Source: Dasypus novemcinctus (lineage: Eukaryota > Chordata > Mammalia > Cingulata > Dasypodidae). Taken from it: 64,000 bases of DNA. Every line of letters starts with the position of its first letter. Position 1 is the first letter of the stretch. Where the stretch lies: assembly GCF_030445035.2 (NCBI RefSeq), contig NC_080688.1:71023449-71087448 (forward strand), written 5' to 3'. Below, piece after piece: positions 34,352 to 46,899 of the stretch. Below the pieces are notes generated by a model, which saw nothing but the letters and a program-made list of their open reading frames with translations, was not told where the DNA came from and did no database searches. The position numbers were made by a program, and so were the translations under genes.

Positions 34352-34590
34352 GCATAGTATAGTGATTAAAGAATGGATTCTGGTGCCAGACTACTGGGGA
34401 TGTATTTTGGTTCTACCACTGACTAGCTGTGTGACCTTGACCAGTTGGTTCTCCTCTCTGTACCTCAGTTTCCTTGTTGATAAAATCAGGAAAATACTTT
34501 ACTACCTCTTATGATTGTTCTGAGGATTTAATGAGTTAATATTTGTAGCGAACTCAGAAAAGTGTTGTCTGACACTGGTAAGTGCTATTT
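34352..34590 (+). repeat. MIR SINE
   Basis: Contains the central MIR words CTAGCTGTGTGACCTTGACC and CTCTGTACCTCAGTTTCC, then TTGTTCTGAGGATTTAATGA, in sense order; nearly full length. Confidence 0.85.
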
Positions 34591-35079
34591 GTTAAATACA
34601 ATTGCTATTTTTAGGCTTGGTATGCAAATGTCTTTTCCCCCTATTTAATGAATGGGGCTGGAGGACTTCTGTTAATGCTCAGCCTCTAGCATCAGGATTC
34701 AGGGATGGAATTTGTGGCTTCTGTTTTGGATACAGTTCCTGTAAGTCACTAGGAATCTCATTTTTAGGGCCTAAAACTCAAACAATTAAATCGGTGGTAG
34801 TTTTTATGTCTTGGATTTTCTTCTTTCTTCAGCACTTACCTTAATCCCTAGAGCAAACTCATTTTGTAAGGCTGACTTGGGTTTTATGGCAAGCACACTT
34901 ATTTGGAAAGAATGCACTGCTGCGCCCTCTCACCATCTTCAGCAGGTCTTTAAGTCCTAGAGGCCCAGGCTGGGCCCTGAGGGAAGGGTGGGCTTTGAGG
35001 GGGGCAGCCCTTGCCTAGTGCCTGATGGACAAGGGCACGAATGACAGTGGTTTGACATAGTGCCTATGAGGGACACTTG
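34591..35079. other. no gene recognised
   Basis: About 0.5 kb without a recognisable repeat or coding region. Confidence 0.4.
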
Positions 35080-36300
35080 TTTTGTCTTCAATTTTAATTG
35101 TACTAATGTCAACATCATGTGCCGCTTGAGCCCTGAATCTTAGCAGAGTTGCCACACCTACTCTCCAGTTCATTGGACTTGTCCAGGACAACCAACAAAA
35201 GGATGATGATGGAAATGCTTGTCCCAAAAAACAGAGAGTATCTACAACTGCAAGCTACACAGTTCCATCCATCTGCCCCATGGGATCTAAGCCCCCTCTC
35301 AACCAGAAACAGAGTATGCTTCACCATCCCCAAATCCTCAAGATTGGGGAATGAGCAATGGACTAAAGTAGACTTATTATTATTCTATTATAGACTTATT
35401 ATTCTAGCAATGGAAGAACTTGTAACATTCATATAAAGGCAGTTGTCACCAGAGGTTTTGAGAAAGGGAGAGGGGAAAATAGGTGTAACGTCGTAGAATT
35501 TGAGAGAGGTTCAATTATTTGCATACAGAAAGGCCAGGACTCAGGAATGATTTTGAGAAGGAAAAATGGTTTATTGACGGCTGGCCAGACTCGGGAGCTT
35601 TCTGTTTCAAACCCGAGCCCCAAACAAGATTTTTGAGTCCCTTTTATACAGAGAGGAAAGGCCAAATGGTCCTTTTGTTTCAGTTCTCAATAGGCTTGAA
35701 TTAGCATATATCTTCCACATCCTAGGTAAGCTTTTTAGCATGAACTTCATACATTCTAGATAAGCTTTTAGCACATTTGGTTTGCATTTTCTCTGAATAT
35801 TTAAACTTTATAGACTTTGCATTGATAAACTGTTTCCTGGGACTGGAGTCGTTGCCATGGTCACCAAGGGCAGGACTGCAGCCTCACCATTCCACACCCA
35901 CAAGTCAGGACAGACAGCTTAGGCTAAGGTTATCTCTGAAGAGACAAAGAGCCTCCCACCCATAGCCCACATCAACATGGGGCAGTTTTAGGAATTGGAA
36001 CTATTCTGAATGACATTGCAATGACAGATACAGGTCATTATGTATTTTGTCAAAACCTATAAAAATGTGCCATGCAAAGTGTAAACCATAATGTAAACTA
36101 TAGACCGTGGTTAGTAGCAATGCTTCAATATGTGTTTATCAATTATAAAAAATGTACCACAGTAATGAAAGATGTTAATGGGGAGAATGTGAGAAGGGGA
36201 AGGGGTGGGGTATATGGGAATCCCCTATATTTTCCATGTAACTTTTAGGTAGCCTAAAACTTCTTTTAAAATAAAACATTTCCATTAAAAAAAAAAAAAT
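35080..36300 (+). mobile_element. L1 3'-UTR fragment, split by an LTR
   Basis: Sense-strand L1 3' UTR text: CCAGTTCATTGGACTTGTCC near 35166, TCTAAGCCCCCTCTC near 35286, GACTTATTATT near 35389, then after the LTR GACATTGCAATGACAGATAC near 36011 and a terminal A13 run at about 36286-36299. The second half is matched by the minus-strand fragment at 38670-39129. Comparison of those two copies shows that 35484-35971 is an insertion. It is 5'-truncated and non-coding. Confidence 0.82.
35484..35971 (-). mobile_element. solo LTR inserted in an L1 3' UTR
   Basis: Read on the minus strand it starts TGTGGGCTATGGGTGGG, has TATAAAAG (35641-35648) and then an AATAAA signal (35570-35575) 65-70 bp further on, the normal order of an LTR. 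The uninterrupted relative at 38670-39129 reads AATAGGTGTAACATGGGGG across the site, so the flanks (AGGTGTAAC left, AACATGGGGC right) confirm an insertion. The TSD is not clean, so the edges are uncertain by about 6 bp. No internal viral genes. Confidence 0.7.
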
Positions 36301-36419
36301 GGAAGAGGACAAAAAAAAGTTCTCACTTATCCTGGACTGTGGATACCAAGAGTTTATCCTTTCTCTTCCTCTTCAGTTTATTAACTTTTTTTAAACTAAG
36401 ATAATGAACAAATACAAAA

Positions 36420-36585
36420 TATTAATTTTTATTCCCATTCTTGCCTTTGAGAAGCTTACGTTTTGGAAAGACAGATGCAAAGATAGAAGATGGCATTGCT
36501 CTTAGAGCAAATGGAAAGGCTGTGTGGAGAGGCTGCACTGAGCAGCTGGTGTTCAAGCTGGGTGTTGAAGAGTAGGAGTTTGCTG
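36420..36585. other. old repeat-like DNA (L2-like)
   Basis: GAGAAGCTTACGTTTTGGAA and GGTGTTGAAGAGTAGGAGTT resemble widely dispersed L2-associated sequence. No gene. Confidence 0.35.
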
Positions 36586-36589
36586 GGAG

Positions 36590-36800
36590 GAAAAGCTGGG
36601 CTTGGCCACTTACTGGCTCTGGGACCTTTGGCAAGTTACTTACACTTCAGAAGCTCAGTTTCCTTATGTGTGAAATGGAAATGCTAATATTTCCTGCTTA
36701 TAAATGCTGTTATGAGAATTAAATGAGAAAATGCTTATGAAGTGCTTAACACAAGCCTGACACAGGATACGATTCAGCAGATGTTTGCTGAATGCATGAA
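36590..36800 (+). repeat. MIR SINE
   Basis: GGGACCTTTGGCAAGTTACT, CAGTTTCCTTATGTGTGAAA and ATGAGAATTAAATGAGAAAA are in MIR sense order, trailing into a TGAATGAATGAG-like end. Confidence 0.8.
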
Positions 36801-37274
36801 TTAATGAATGAGTTAGTGCATACGTATATGCAGAATCCTGAAAGGTCATAGCAAAGCCTTGGAGACACTGTCTGATTGGTGACTGGTTAACTGACTTTCA
36901 TCCAGTGCTCTTAATTTTAAAATGAAAATATCTGACATTGCCTCAGGAAAATTATCTGAAGTTCTGTTTTTTTTTTTAATCTGTAAAATGCCTTGGAATT
37001 CTTTTATTCACTTATTCAATAAATACCATTGAGAGATATATGCTGGTAGTACAGTGATAAATGCAGTCTCCATAGTTGTGGAAATTTGGGTCTAAAAGGG
37101 ATGATAGATATTTTAAAAATCACAATGAATATAAATCATAATGGATATAATTATCACAAGTTGAATATAATTACTAACTTGATAAGCACTAAGAAATAAC
37201 ACAGCGCTGGATGATTATAAAAGTAGAGGAATGAATTTAATTTGGAAGGTAATATTTAAACTGAGACCTGAAGG

Positions 37275-37770
37275 ATGGTTTATTAGTCTTCTATTGCTGC
37301 TATAAAAATTACCCCAAATTTAGTGGCTTAAAACAATAAACCTATTCTCATCGTTGTGAAGGTCATAAGTTTAACATCTTTCACTGGGCTCAAATCAAGT
37401 CATCAGAAGGCCTGCATTCCTTCTGGAAGCCCTCAGGAAGATCCCATTTTGCTTTTTCTAAAGGTTCCCCACATTCCTTGGCTTGTGGCCCCCTTCCTCC
37501 ATCTACAAGCTTGCATCTCTCTGACCATTTTTCCATCCTTTCATCCCTTTATCTAACTCTCCTACCTCCTACTTCCTCTTTTAAGGATCCTGTGATTACA
37601 ATGGACCCACCCTGACATTCCTGGATAATCTCTATATTTTAAGGTCATCTGATTAGCAACATCAATTCTGTCTGTAACTTTAATTCCTCTTTGCCACATA
37701 ACCTGTCATAGCCACAGGGATTAAGACATGGACATCTTCAAGCGACCATTAATTTTGTCTATTATAGGTG
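37275..37770 (-). mobile_element. MLT1-like MaLR LTR relic
   Basis: Starts TATTAGTCTTCTATTGCTGC with TAGTGGCTTAAAACAATAAA, the reverse complement of the MaLR 3' end. TAAGGTCATCTGATTAGCAA and ACCATTAATTTTGTCTATTA lie further on. Edges approximate. Confidence 0.6.
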
Positions 37771-38655
37771 TTTAGGAATGAATTTGGAGAAAGGGGGTCA
37801 GGAGTGGGAGGAGACTTTCCAAGCAGAACACAGATATTCAAAGACCTTGAGTTGCTTCATGGAGATCATGAAAAAGGACAGCCTGACTGAAGTGTATGAT
37901 GTAATTCAAGCCTAAACCCCAGCATGATCTCCCTGGTGGGCAGGCACCACCCTTGCCCTGCTGCCAGTAAACAACCTTGCTGCCTTGATGTACCCTCAGG
38001 CATGGCACCTGAGTCTCCAAACTATATTGTTTGCTATCCACAAGAGGTTAAGTTTCTTGATGTCTTTCACTTTTTCATCTTCCAATTTTTATCAGTCTCT
38101 AGGGTGTCACAGTGAAGATAGCAGATGTTTAAGAACTATTGCCTGGGTAAATGAATGCAGAATCACAGATTTATCTTGGGACTCAAAAGTGTCATTAAAT
38201 GCTTTGGTATTTCACCAGGACAATGGGGTAATGAGGCTTAATTCAGGAAGGTATTATGAGGATTAGATTATGATCTGTGATCTGTGTGGCATGTACTGGA
38301 CGAGGCATCCTCTAAAAAAATGTCAATATTAATGAGAAGCAGCTGAATCAGAGGCCATCCAAGTGTAGAGTAGCACCCATTTAGTGTGCCCCAGTGAGAT
38401 TCTTCAACAAGGCATGAAACTTTTGTTTTTATACCTCTCATCCACAGCTGAACTGCCCCCCTGCTGATTTCTCCTCATGGAAGAGAAAAATAGCCCCTAA
38501 TTTATTTAAACCACTGTGTTTTTTTGGGGGGTGGGATGGGGGTGCGCAGGGGCTAGAGAGAAGAGGATTCATTAACAAATCAGCAGGTAGTTTTAGTATT
38601 TTCACTTTCCCACCTGATTTTTTTTTTCTTTTTCTTTTTTGCAAACAGTAATTGT
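37771..38655. other. no gene recognised
   Basis: About 0.9 kb. Open stretches 37924-38115 and 37985-38266 show no domain. A poly-G/T rich patch lies at 38517-38545. Confidence 0.4.
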
Positions 38656-39143
38656 ATTGGTTTGATTTTTAAATTTTTTTATTTTTAAAGAAACTTTAGA
38701 TTATGTAACTGTTACATAAAGACCACAGGGGATTCCCATATGCCCCACCACCTCCCCTCCCACACTTTCCCACATTAACAACATCCTTCATTAGTGTGGT
38801 ACATTTGTTACAATTGATGAACACATACTGAAGCATTGCTATTAACCTATTAACTATGGACTATAGTTTACATTATAGTTTACACTCTGCCCCACACAAT
38901 TTTATAGGTTATGACAAAATGAATAATGGCCTGTATCTGTCATTGCAATGTCATGCAGGACAATTCCAATGTCCCAGAAATGCCCCCATGTTACACCTAT
39001 TCTTCCCTTTCCCTCTCCTCATAACCTCTGGTGGCCACTGTCTTTATATCAATAATAAAAAGTCTCCCATTGCTAGACTACCATTCTATGATAGACTTAT
39101 TATTATTCTAGTAATGGAAGACATTTTACATTGGTTTGATTTT
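38656..39143 (-). mobile_element. 5'-truncated L1 (3' UTR only) with 14-bp TSD
   Basis: TSD ATTGGTTTGATTTT at 38656-38669 and 39130-39143. The body 38670-39129 starts with the poly-T end and contains reverse-strand L1 3' UTR words (CATTAACAACATCCTTCATT, GACCACAGGGGATTCCCATA). It is the uninterrupted comparator for the fragment at 35080-36300. Confidence 0.92.
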
Positions 39144-39289
39144 GACTTGATACCAGAAAACTATTTTTTACAACTTCTATGTGTTTATTATAATTATTTT
39201 TAAGTATAAATTGATGGGAAATGCAAACCTAAATACAGTATCAAATCCTATGAAACCTGGTCAGTATATTTGATTTCTACCTTATCATT

Positions 39290-39790
39290 TAATAAAACAT
39301 GATGAACTATGATAATCCCCTTGCCTAAGGAAAAAAATTTCTAGAAATGAGAAGGCTGGAGCTGTCATACTGATTCTCAAGAAGTTAAAAGACCAAAGCA
39401 GAAATATAAAGATGTTTTGATCACACTGAAACTTCAGTCACAAAAATGTGGGTTACCTGATCAATAAATTGTTTTGTAATTTTTAAGACAGCATTGTGGT
39501 TCACTTGATAATAATAGATGACTTGTATTAACAACTTAGGCACTTTTTTCGCTAAAATGATGACCAGTTGTTTAAGGACTATCAACCACTTTTAACTCTT
39601 TTGGCTAAAAATTCTTCAGATCTCAAAGAGCTTTCCCAGGGGATATTCAGCATATTAATGAGTACTTGTATTTTTTGATACATTGTAATAATCTGGTTGC
39701 ATTCAACTTTATCTGTTGGTCTTTGATGTAATAAGTGCATAAAATGTGTTCTTTGGAAAAAATAAAGTGTGAATTTTATATTGAAAGTCC
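39290..39790 (+). repeat. unnamed diverged repeat, copy 1
   Basis: GATGAACTATGATAATCCCC, GGAGCTGTCATACTGATTCT, then AATAAATTGTTTTG and GCTAAAATGATGACC recur in the same order, with roughly two thirds identity by eye, at 62650-62960. It ends AATAAAGTGTGAATTTTATA, like a transcript 3' end. I could not name the family; it may be an old repeat or a retrocopied 3' UTR. Confidence 0.5.
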
Positions 39791-40471
39791 ATGGTAGTTT
39801 ACTTCATTCTTACCTTGGCACTTGCAACATTAATTAATTAATGATAGTGAGGGTGGGACTTGAATATTACTGCATTGGTAACAAAACATCACCATATATT
39901 TCAATATTATAATGATGTATATTGGGATTTTATCTGCTCTATATTTGTGGAGTTACAGGACAAAATTTAAACACATGCCTCTGTACCATAATGCTGTAAC
40001 AGATTTTCAGGAATATGAAGTAAAATCTGTATCTTATTCAGCTAAAATATAATTGTTTGGTCATGAGAAATATAAAATGGATTTTTTAATTCCTTAGTTT
40101 ATTCAGTGGTCATGTGCAGCACTAATGAACATTTAAATTCACATAGGTTCTGTGCAGCTAAGTGAGCACACATCCTGTGCATGGGACAGTGTGGGTTTAA
40201 GCCCATTGTCTCTGTGAAATTACTGATACTGTCTCCTTTTGCCCTCTAAGGTATTTTGGCTTGAATGATAAGTATATGATCCACCCTACTTATACAGTCC
40301 TAGAGGCCATAATTTTATTGGCTTAGCTTCAGCATAGAACAGGGCTTGCCTCTTACTTCTCCTTGGAACAAATCCCTTCCCTAGATTTTTCATGCTTTCT
40401 ATATTTTGTATGCCCCAGGGCCTGGCTTCAGTGAATTCCAATGGAAAACTTCAGCTAAAGAATGCATTTAT
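39791..40471. other. no gene recognised
   Basis: AT-rich DNA without a recognisable element up to the DAS SINE. Confidence 0.4.
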
Positions 40472-40888
40472 AAGAACTTTTGAGGGAAGTGGATGTAGCT
40501 CAAGTGATAGAGCTTCCGCCTACCATATGGGAGGCCCTGCTTTTGATCCCTGGGGCCTCCTGGTGAAAAAGAAGAAGAGAAAGAGTGCCTGTGTGGCAAG
40601 CCAGTGCCTGCGTGAGTGCCTGTGTGGTGAGCCAGTGCCCCGCGCAAGTGAGTCACACAGCAAGACAGACAAGGGAAGAGTCAAGGTAAAGTGCAGCAGA
40701 AACCAGGAACTGAGGTGGTGCAATTGACAGGGAACCCCTCTGCCTATCAGAGGTCTCCAGGATTGAATCCTGGTGAATCCTAGAGGAGAGAAAAGAAGAA
40801 AACACAGACAACAAAAACAGCAGGGTGGGAGGAGGGGAAGGGGGGGGGAATAAATAAATAAATCTTTAAAAAAAAAAAGAACTTTTGA
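40472..40888 (+). mobile_element. DAS SINE variant with two tRNA-like modules
   Basis: Body 40484-40876, TSD AAGAACTTTTGA at 40472-40483 and 40877-40888. The head GGGAAGTGGATGTAGCTCAA is closer to a tRNA D-arm than in the other long copies, with a degenerate B box CTTTTGATCCC. A second tRNA-like module follows at about 40713-40773 (TGGTGCAATTGACAGGG, later AGGATTGAATCCTGG, a good B box). The middle has GAG/AAG and GCCAGTGCCTG repeats. The tail is (AAAT)n then CTTTA(n). Confidence 0.9.
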
Positions 40889-40934
40889 AAGAGCAAAAAA
40901 AAAATTTAATGCATTATCTACATACATTTTACTC

Positions 40935-41030
40935 TATCTACTCTAGGAGAGCTGGAATCTTGTCTCTTTCATTTACACTTGAATGCACAGCATCTCACTC
41001 AATAAGTGCTTGTTGAATGGAAAAATGATT
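40935..41030 (+). repeat. L2-like 3' end
   Basis: CTAGGAGAGCTGGAATCTTG followed by AATAAGTGCTTGTTGAATGG fits the 3' terminus of L2. Confidence 0.55.
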
Positions 41031-44000
41031 TAAAATCTATTTTTTTTTTACTTAAGAAATTCTCAGTTTTCTTCACACACAATATTTCTTCCTAAAGATG
41101 TCTGGGACTCCATGACCACCCTTAAAGTCATCGTTTGGTATGGTATTTCTCAAACTCTGCTTTTGTAAGAATTTCTTGGCACTTGACCAAAAAGTCAGAC
41201 TGAAGAACCTGTCCCTGAGGGTCTGATTTGGTAAGTTTCAGGTAGTATCAGATATCTGCTCCTTTTGAACTCCAAGTCTTTGCAATCTTTGTTTCACTTT
41301 ATTTTCCCAAGGACATTTCCTTGACTTTTGAGTAGGCTGTCCATCTGTCTACATGCTAATAAGCTAGCTGTGAAGATGGCACTAAACCAGATTCCACCAC
41401 AAAACTGGTTATATAACATCCCCTCTCTGAGTACAAATTTGCTCAACCTGAAGATGACAGTGCTGTACCTCAAGATCACTCAGTCCTCTTGCAGCTTAAT
41501 TATTGGGTAACTCCTGTCTCTGCAATCTGGTCAGAAAAATAGTGCTATATAAAATTTTCCACAGAAGAGCCCAACTACTTTGTCTTTGCTTCATTTGCAA
41601 AAAAATTCTATGAATTAATATCTACTTAAAAGAGTCTTATAGACTTGTAGGTTCTTTAAGCACCATTCTTCATAAACAACTTTCTGTATTAGTGCTAATT
41701 TTATGTGGTGTTCCCCAGATACATGCGTTTGGGAGCCAATTGATGATTTTATTTCAGAGATTAGAAGCTATTTCTTAAATCCTGCCAATCTTTTAGGTAC
41801 CACCAAAGATATTTTCACAGATAAGAAAAAGAGTATTCTCTTTTTTGAGTATTCTCTTGCAGATGTTGCCGTAGCCCCAAGTGCCCTGTGTTAAGTTGTA
41901 AGCACAGTCAGAAGTAGCCCTCTGGGTTACCACGACAATTCTAGCTTGCAGAAAGGGAAGGAACCCTAGTGAAGCATTTACAGGCATTTGTTCATTCTAT
42001 TAGCTACCCGTATCAGATTGGGGCCTGCAGAAATGTAACCCAAGGTAGATTAAATTTTTCAGAGGCGGGAAGAGAGAATAGACTGGAAAAGTTTTAGAAT
42101 GTGCACAAGATCCTGAGAGGGTCAAGGCCTGATGAGCAGTAGGTCATAAGTGCCTAAAAGTTGCTGCCAATACATGAGAGAAAAGATGGTTGTGTCTGAT
42201 GACAAAAGAAGCAATGACAACCTCACTATTTCCGATTTCTCTTTCTGGCTGTTCCTGAAGTCAGAAGGAAGGGTCCTGTGAGATGATGCTGATAGGGGAG
42301 AAAAGGAAGAATTGTTGAGGACTGTAGTATTTTCTATTAGGTGAGTTGCCTCAAGGAGTAGTATAGACAGTGTAGTCACAGAGGTGGGATTGATTTTCTA
42401 GAGTCTCTGTCATTGCTTCACACCTGACTTCTTCCTTTAAGGTGGATCCCATACGGAAAATAATTATTATTTAGTCTAATCCACACTGGCAGTGATGTCT
42501 CATGATAGACTTAATGTTAATCAACTCAATAAGTTCTTAAGGTTATAAGTATAAAGGGCAATGAAAAGGCTGGAAAATGTTTCTGCTATTAAGGTTGTGA
42601 TATTGGCAGCTCAAGAATGGACAGAAAACATAGGAAATACATGGTGAATATTGAACAGTCTGGAAACCAGCCGGTGAGTATTAGTGGCAGCAATGTGATA
42701 TTTTCTGAGAGCTGAAGTCTTATTTTCAATATTTATACAATTCTAATATTTTTTATAACAGGATAATTCTCAATAAAAGGAATTCTTAAAGTTTTACATG
42801 GAAGCCAATTTATTAGCGATTTTATTCTTATTTATTAATTAGAAAATGTGCTTTTTTCTGTATATCATTACAAGTATTTTTGAGAAATCTATTTTAAATA
42901 TTATTCATTATTTTAAAATAGCAGTGTTTTTGGGTAACACAATTAAAATAACGCATTCAAATAATATTCTAGTTTTATTTCAAGTATAAGCCAAAACTGA
43001 TTTTGACAACAAATTATGTTTAAAAATGTGACATATAGATTTTAAACTTAATGCCTGGACTTTTTTAGTGCAATGTCTAGACTTATCAGAACTCAAAGAT
43101 TTCTACATATCTTGGAAAGTCAGAAGTTAATTTTGTAACTGAATTCTAGACCCAGGAAGCAAATGATCTCGTAAACCCCTTAGACTGGCCTCCACTTAAT
43201 AATTATGATTATGAATTCCTACTTTTGTGAAGTATTGAGGTAAAATAGAGTTTAGTTACATACGTCTTGACTGTTTTTGGAAAAAGCAATTCAATACTGT
43301 ACAAATTTTGATTGCCTTGTATGTAACTGTGGCTATCTGACTAGAAACAGAAATGGAAATTTGCTGAAAGACATTAGGATAAGTGACTGTACAATTATAT
43401 TGTGTGTGTAGAAATATTTTTCTCCCCATGCACTATAGGATGCAAGGAAGTTACCTGTGTCCTTTGAAGACAAATTACTCTGTTGATTCTAGATTAAAAA
43501 CTTCCTCCTCCAAAGATATTCTTAATCATCCTTTTAGCCCTACAAAACTCTGTCACTGTCTTTGCAAGGACAAGGTATTGACAAAAAGGTATCTTTAGTA
43601 AGGTATCTGTTAGTGATCTTGAAAGTTTCTTCATATAACATTGAGAGTTTTCAAATAAAGGACACATTTTGATCATTGATAAATTTCACTCTACATTTGG
43701 CTTTTTGGACATAGTGATAGAGAAATATTTTTCCACTGATTGCCATTTTCACCAGCGGCTTCAAGCAATAATTAAAGGCCACGTAAAAAAAATTGAGTTC
43801 ACTTTTCCCTCTCCAGAAATATAAAATAGTAAATTCATCTCTTTAAAAAAGTTATAAACAGATAATTAAAGAATTAATTCCATGAACATAGCTAATGCAT
43901 GTTACTTGCATATAAATGGAAATTATTGGTTTATATCAAGAGCTAATATCATTCACAGATCCCCAATTGTTCAAATTTAACTTTAAAGACTCCCCTTTTA

Positions 44001-44865
44001 TTAAGAAACAAAGAAAACTAACACAATGAGAATTATGTTATCCCGAAAGCTCCAGTATTGAGATTTCTCCACTGTTGGTGTTGACATTACCATCCTTACC
44101 AACCATTTTCCTCCTTTTAAAGAATTTCCAAGAAATTCTGGCAAATGGGTCTGGTAAGAGAGTTTTATTTAGTTACAAAAGCTCAAAAATGGCCAATGCT
44201 CCCGGAAAACTGAAGAGCAATCAATAGTAATAATACACAGTAAAACAAGGCTTTTAAAATAGATACATCTTTTGTGATTTTTCTTATTATGTCCTATTGA
44301 AAAACAGATGGAACTTGTTAAAATAACATGAGTATCTAAGATCTTTATTTGGTATCAAACTGCATAGCTTTTTTCTTGATTTCTTTGGCATGATATTGTA
44401 CCTTAAGGAAAAATAGACTTGACTAATTCTTTACACCCAGATATTTTCCTTGTGGTCTATCTTTAATCACAATCATACTCTTTTATTCTTATTTACAGTC
44501 TCTCAATTGGAAGTGTCTGTACGCCTGTTTAGTTTGATTGTTTTAACAGAACTTAGAGATCATTTGAAGTAGCAATGCCAACCTTTTCAAAAACCACTTG
44601 GTATTGGGTATTTAATCAATATAATCAAGACGGAGTACATGTAAATCATACTCTTACTCTCATGAGGAAAACTTTCTGGATAATATAATATATTCAGCTG
44701 TAGTAAATTTACATGTAATGAGTTTACACTCCCATGAGTATCTAATAATAGATTTTCTTTTTCTTAAAATTTTATCTGGGATTCTTTTCTTCCTTTAACC
44801 TCACTTCAAGAGAATCCTAATCCTCCAAACCTTTCTTATTAAAATCTACCCTTTCTCTTATTTAC
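41031..44865. other. no gene recognised (3.8 kb)
   Basis: AT-rich, apparently mostly unique DNA. 41140-41240 could be a very worn Charlie-type relic (TTTCTCAAACTCTGC). No ORF longer than about 85 codons and no domain was seen. No promoter or exon structure could be supported. Confidence 0.45.
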
Positions 44866-44869
44866 TTTT

Positions 44870-45020
44870 TTTTCAATTTCAAAATATATTTAAAGGATTT
44901 AAAAATAGTGTAATAGACACTCATGTCCCAAACACCCACCTTAAGAAATGGAGCATTACAGATCTAATTGAAGTCTTCTGGTTATACTTGTTCCATACCA
45001 TTTCCTTTCTCCTCTGAGCT
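44870..45020 (-). mobile_element. ancient L1 3' fragment
   Basis: TTTCAATTTCAAAATATATT and GGAGCATTACAGATCTAATT resemble the reverse strand of old L1M 3' UTRs. Low-resolution call. Confidence 0.4.
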
Positions 45021-46340
45021 ACCTACTCATAACCCCTATCCATTTAGTCTTGTTCATTAGGCTTTTCTTGTGGTGACATTTTCTAACTCCCTTGCTTTTA
45101 ATGACCTTGACAGTTTTAAGGAGTACTGGTGAGGTATTTTGTAGAATGTCCCTCCATTGGGATTTGTCTGATGCTTTTGTCATGATTACACTCAAGTTCT
45201 GGTGTTGAGGGGGGAGAAGACAGCAGAGGTAAAATGCCCTTCTCACCACCTATCAACACGACAGCACTGCTGATATTGCCCTTGTCACCTGTCTGAGGTC
45301 GTGTTTGGCAGATTCTCCACTGTAAAGTTACTCACCCTGTCCTCTCCATACTGTACATTTTGGAAGGAAGTCACTAAGTGCAGCTACACGCCCACACTTA
45401 GATTGGAGAGTTATGCTCCATCTCCTTGAGGGTGGGTTATCTACATAATCATTTAGAATTCTACTGATTGGGAGACTTCCCTCTTTTTCCCCATTTATTT
45501 ATTCAATAATTTATTTAAATCACTCTGGAGTCATAAATATTTATGTTGGGGTTATAATCCCATACACAAAGATTCCAAGGGGAAAACCAACCTAAGGTGT
45601 GGGGCTCCTCTCATTTTCAGTCTGTCATGCTAGCCTCACAGGGTCATCAAAAGCATGCCTGGCTTTTCTTCATCCCCAGCTGAATCCCTGTGCTCGAAAA
45701 AAGTCAGATCTCAGCCCATCCTCAGAAATGACAAATGCCCCCAGGGAAGAAAATGGTGTATGATTATTAGCTCATTTGGAAAGGCTCTTCCCTCTTTGGA
45801 AATTTTAGATAATCTACTCTTCACTGTTTCTTTTGATTCTTGTTTGCAGTTTATCCTTTTTTATTTTCCAATTGGAGAAGTTGCTTATAGCAATTTACAA
45901 TATCCAGCAGCACAAGTCATCACTGCACCTCATTAGTCTTCATTTTCTTATCTCAAATATGACCTGAAAGAATTCTTGGTAAGCTTCTAGAATTTTCACT
46001 TTGGGGTTTTTTAATATTATCTTTCTACACCATTGTGAAACATAATGATATTATGTATTAAATGAGATGAGGATAAAAGATGCTGTGTATTCCTGAACCT
46101 TAACATCAATAATAATATAAAACAAAATGATTAACTGTAACTTATCCACCTAAGTAGACTTCCTTGCTTTTAGAAGAAAAATAATTAATGTATTCATTTA
46201 TAGCCTGAGTCAGATTTCCAATGATATTAATATTTAATCAAACAACCTCATGATTTGTCACAATCTGATTTATGTTTTTCTGAATTATACTACTTTAGAT
46301 ATCTAATATAATAGCTTCCTCTTTTCCCCCACTCTTTTCT
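45021..46340. other. no gene recognised
   Basis: About 1.3 kb; open stretches 45019-45249 (minus) and 45655-45936 (plus) have no recognised domain. The last ~40 bases are pyrimidine-rich and end in TCTGTCTGCAG, a good splice-acceptor-like sequence (see next entry). Confidence 0.4.
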
Positions 46341-46348
46341 GTCTGCAG

Positions 46349-46856
46349 CCATTACTGAATCCAAGAAATCATGATGCTCACAATTCATCATGTCTGTTTT
46401 CAACATCACCTGATGTAACTTGTGATGCTGATGCCAATTTAACTGATGTTCCCAGAGGCGGATTTGGCCCAGTGGTTAGGGCGTCCGTCTACCACATGGG
46501 AGGTCCGCGGTTCATACCCCAGGCCTCCTTGACCCGTGTGGAGCTGGCCCATGCGCAGTGCTGATGTGAGCAAGGAGTGCCCTGCCAAGAAGGAGTTTCC
46601 CCGCGCGTAGGGGAGCCCCACGCGCAAGGAGTGCGCCCTGTAAGGAGAGCCGCCCAGCATGAAAGAAAGTGCAGCCTGCCCAGGAATGGTGCCACACACA
46701 CAGAGAACTGACACAACAAGATGACTCAACAAAAAGAATCACAGATTCCTGTGCCGCTGACATCAACAGAAGCAGACAAAGAAGACGCAGCAAGACACAG
46801 CAAATAGACACAGAGAACAGACAACCGGGGTGAGGGGGAAGGGGAGAGAAATAAAA

Positions 46857-46899
<43 letters not shown>

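Noticed and set aside
39290-39790. HOOK3 3' UTR as the source of both unnamed repeat copies
   Set aside because: Copy 2 lies beyond the HOOK3 coding end, but the two copies are too diverged and I cannot confirm the parent 3' UTR; kept as unnamed repeat only.
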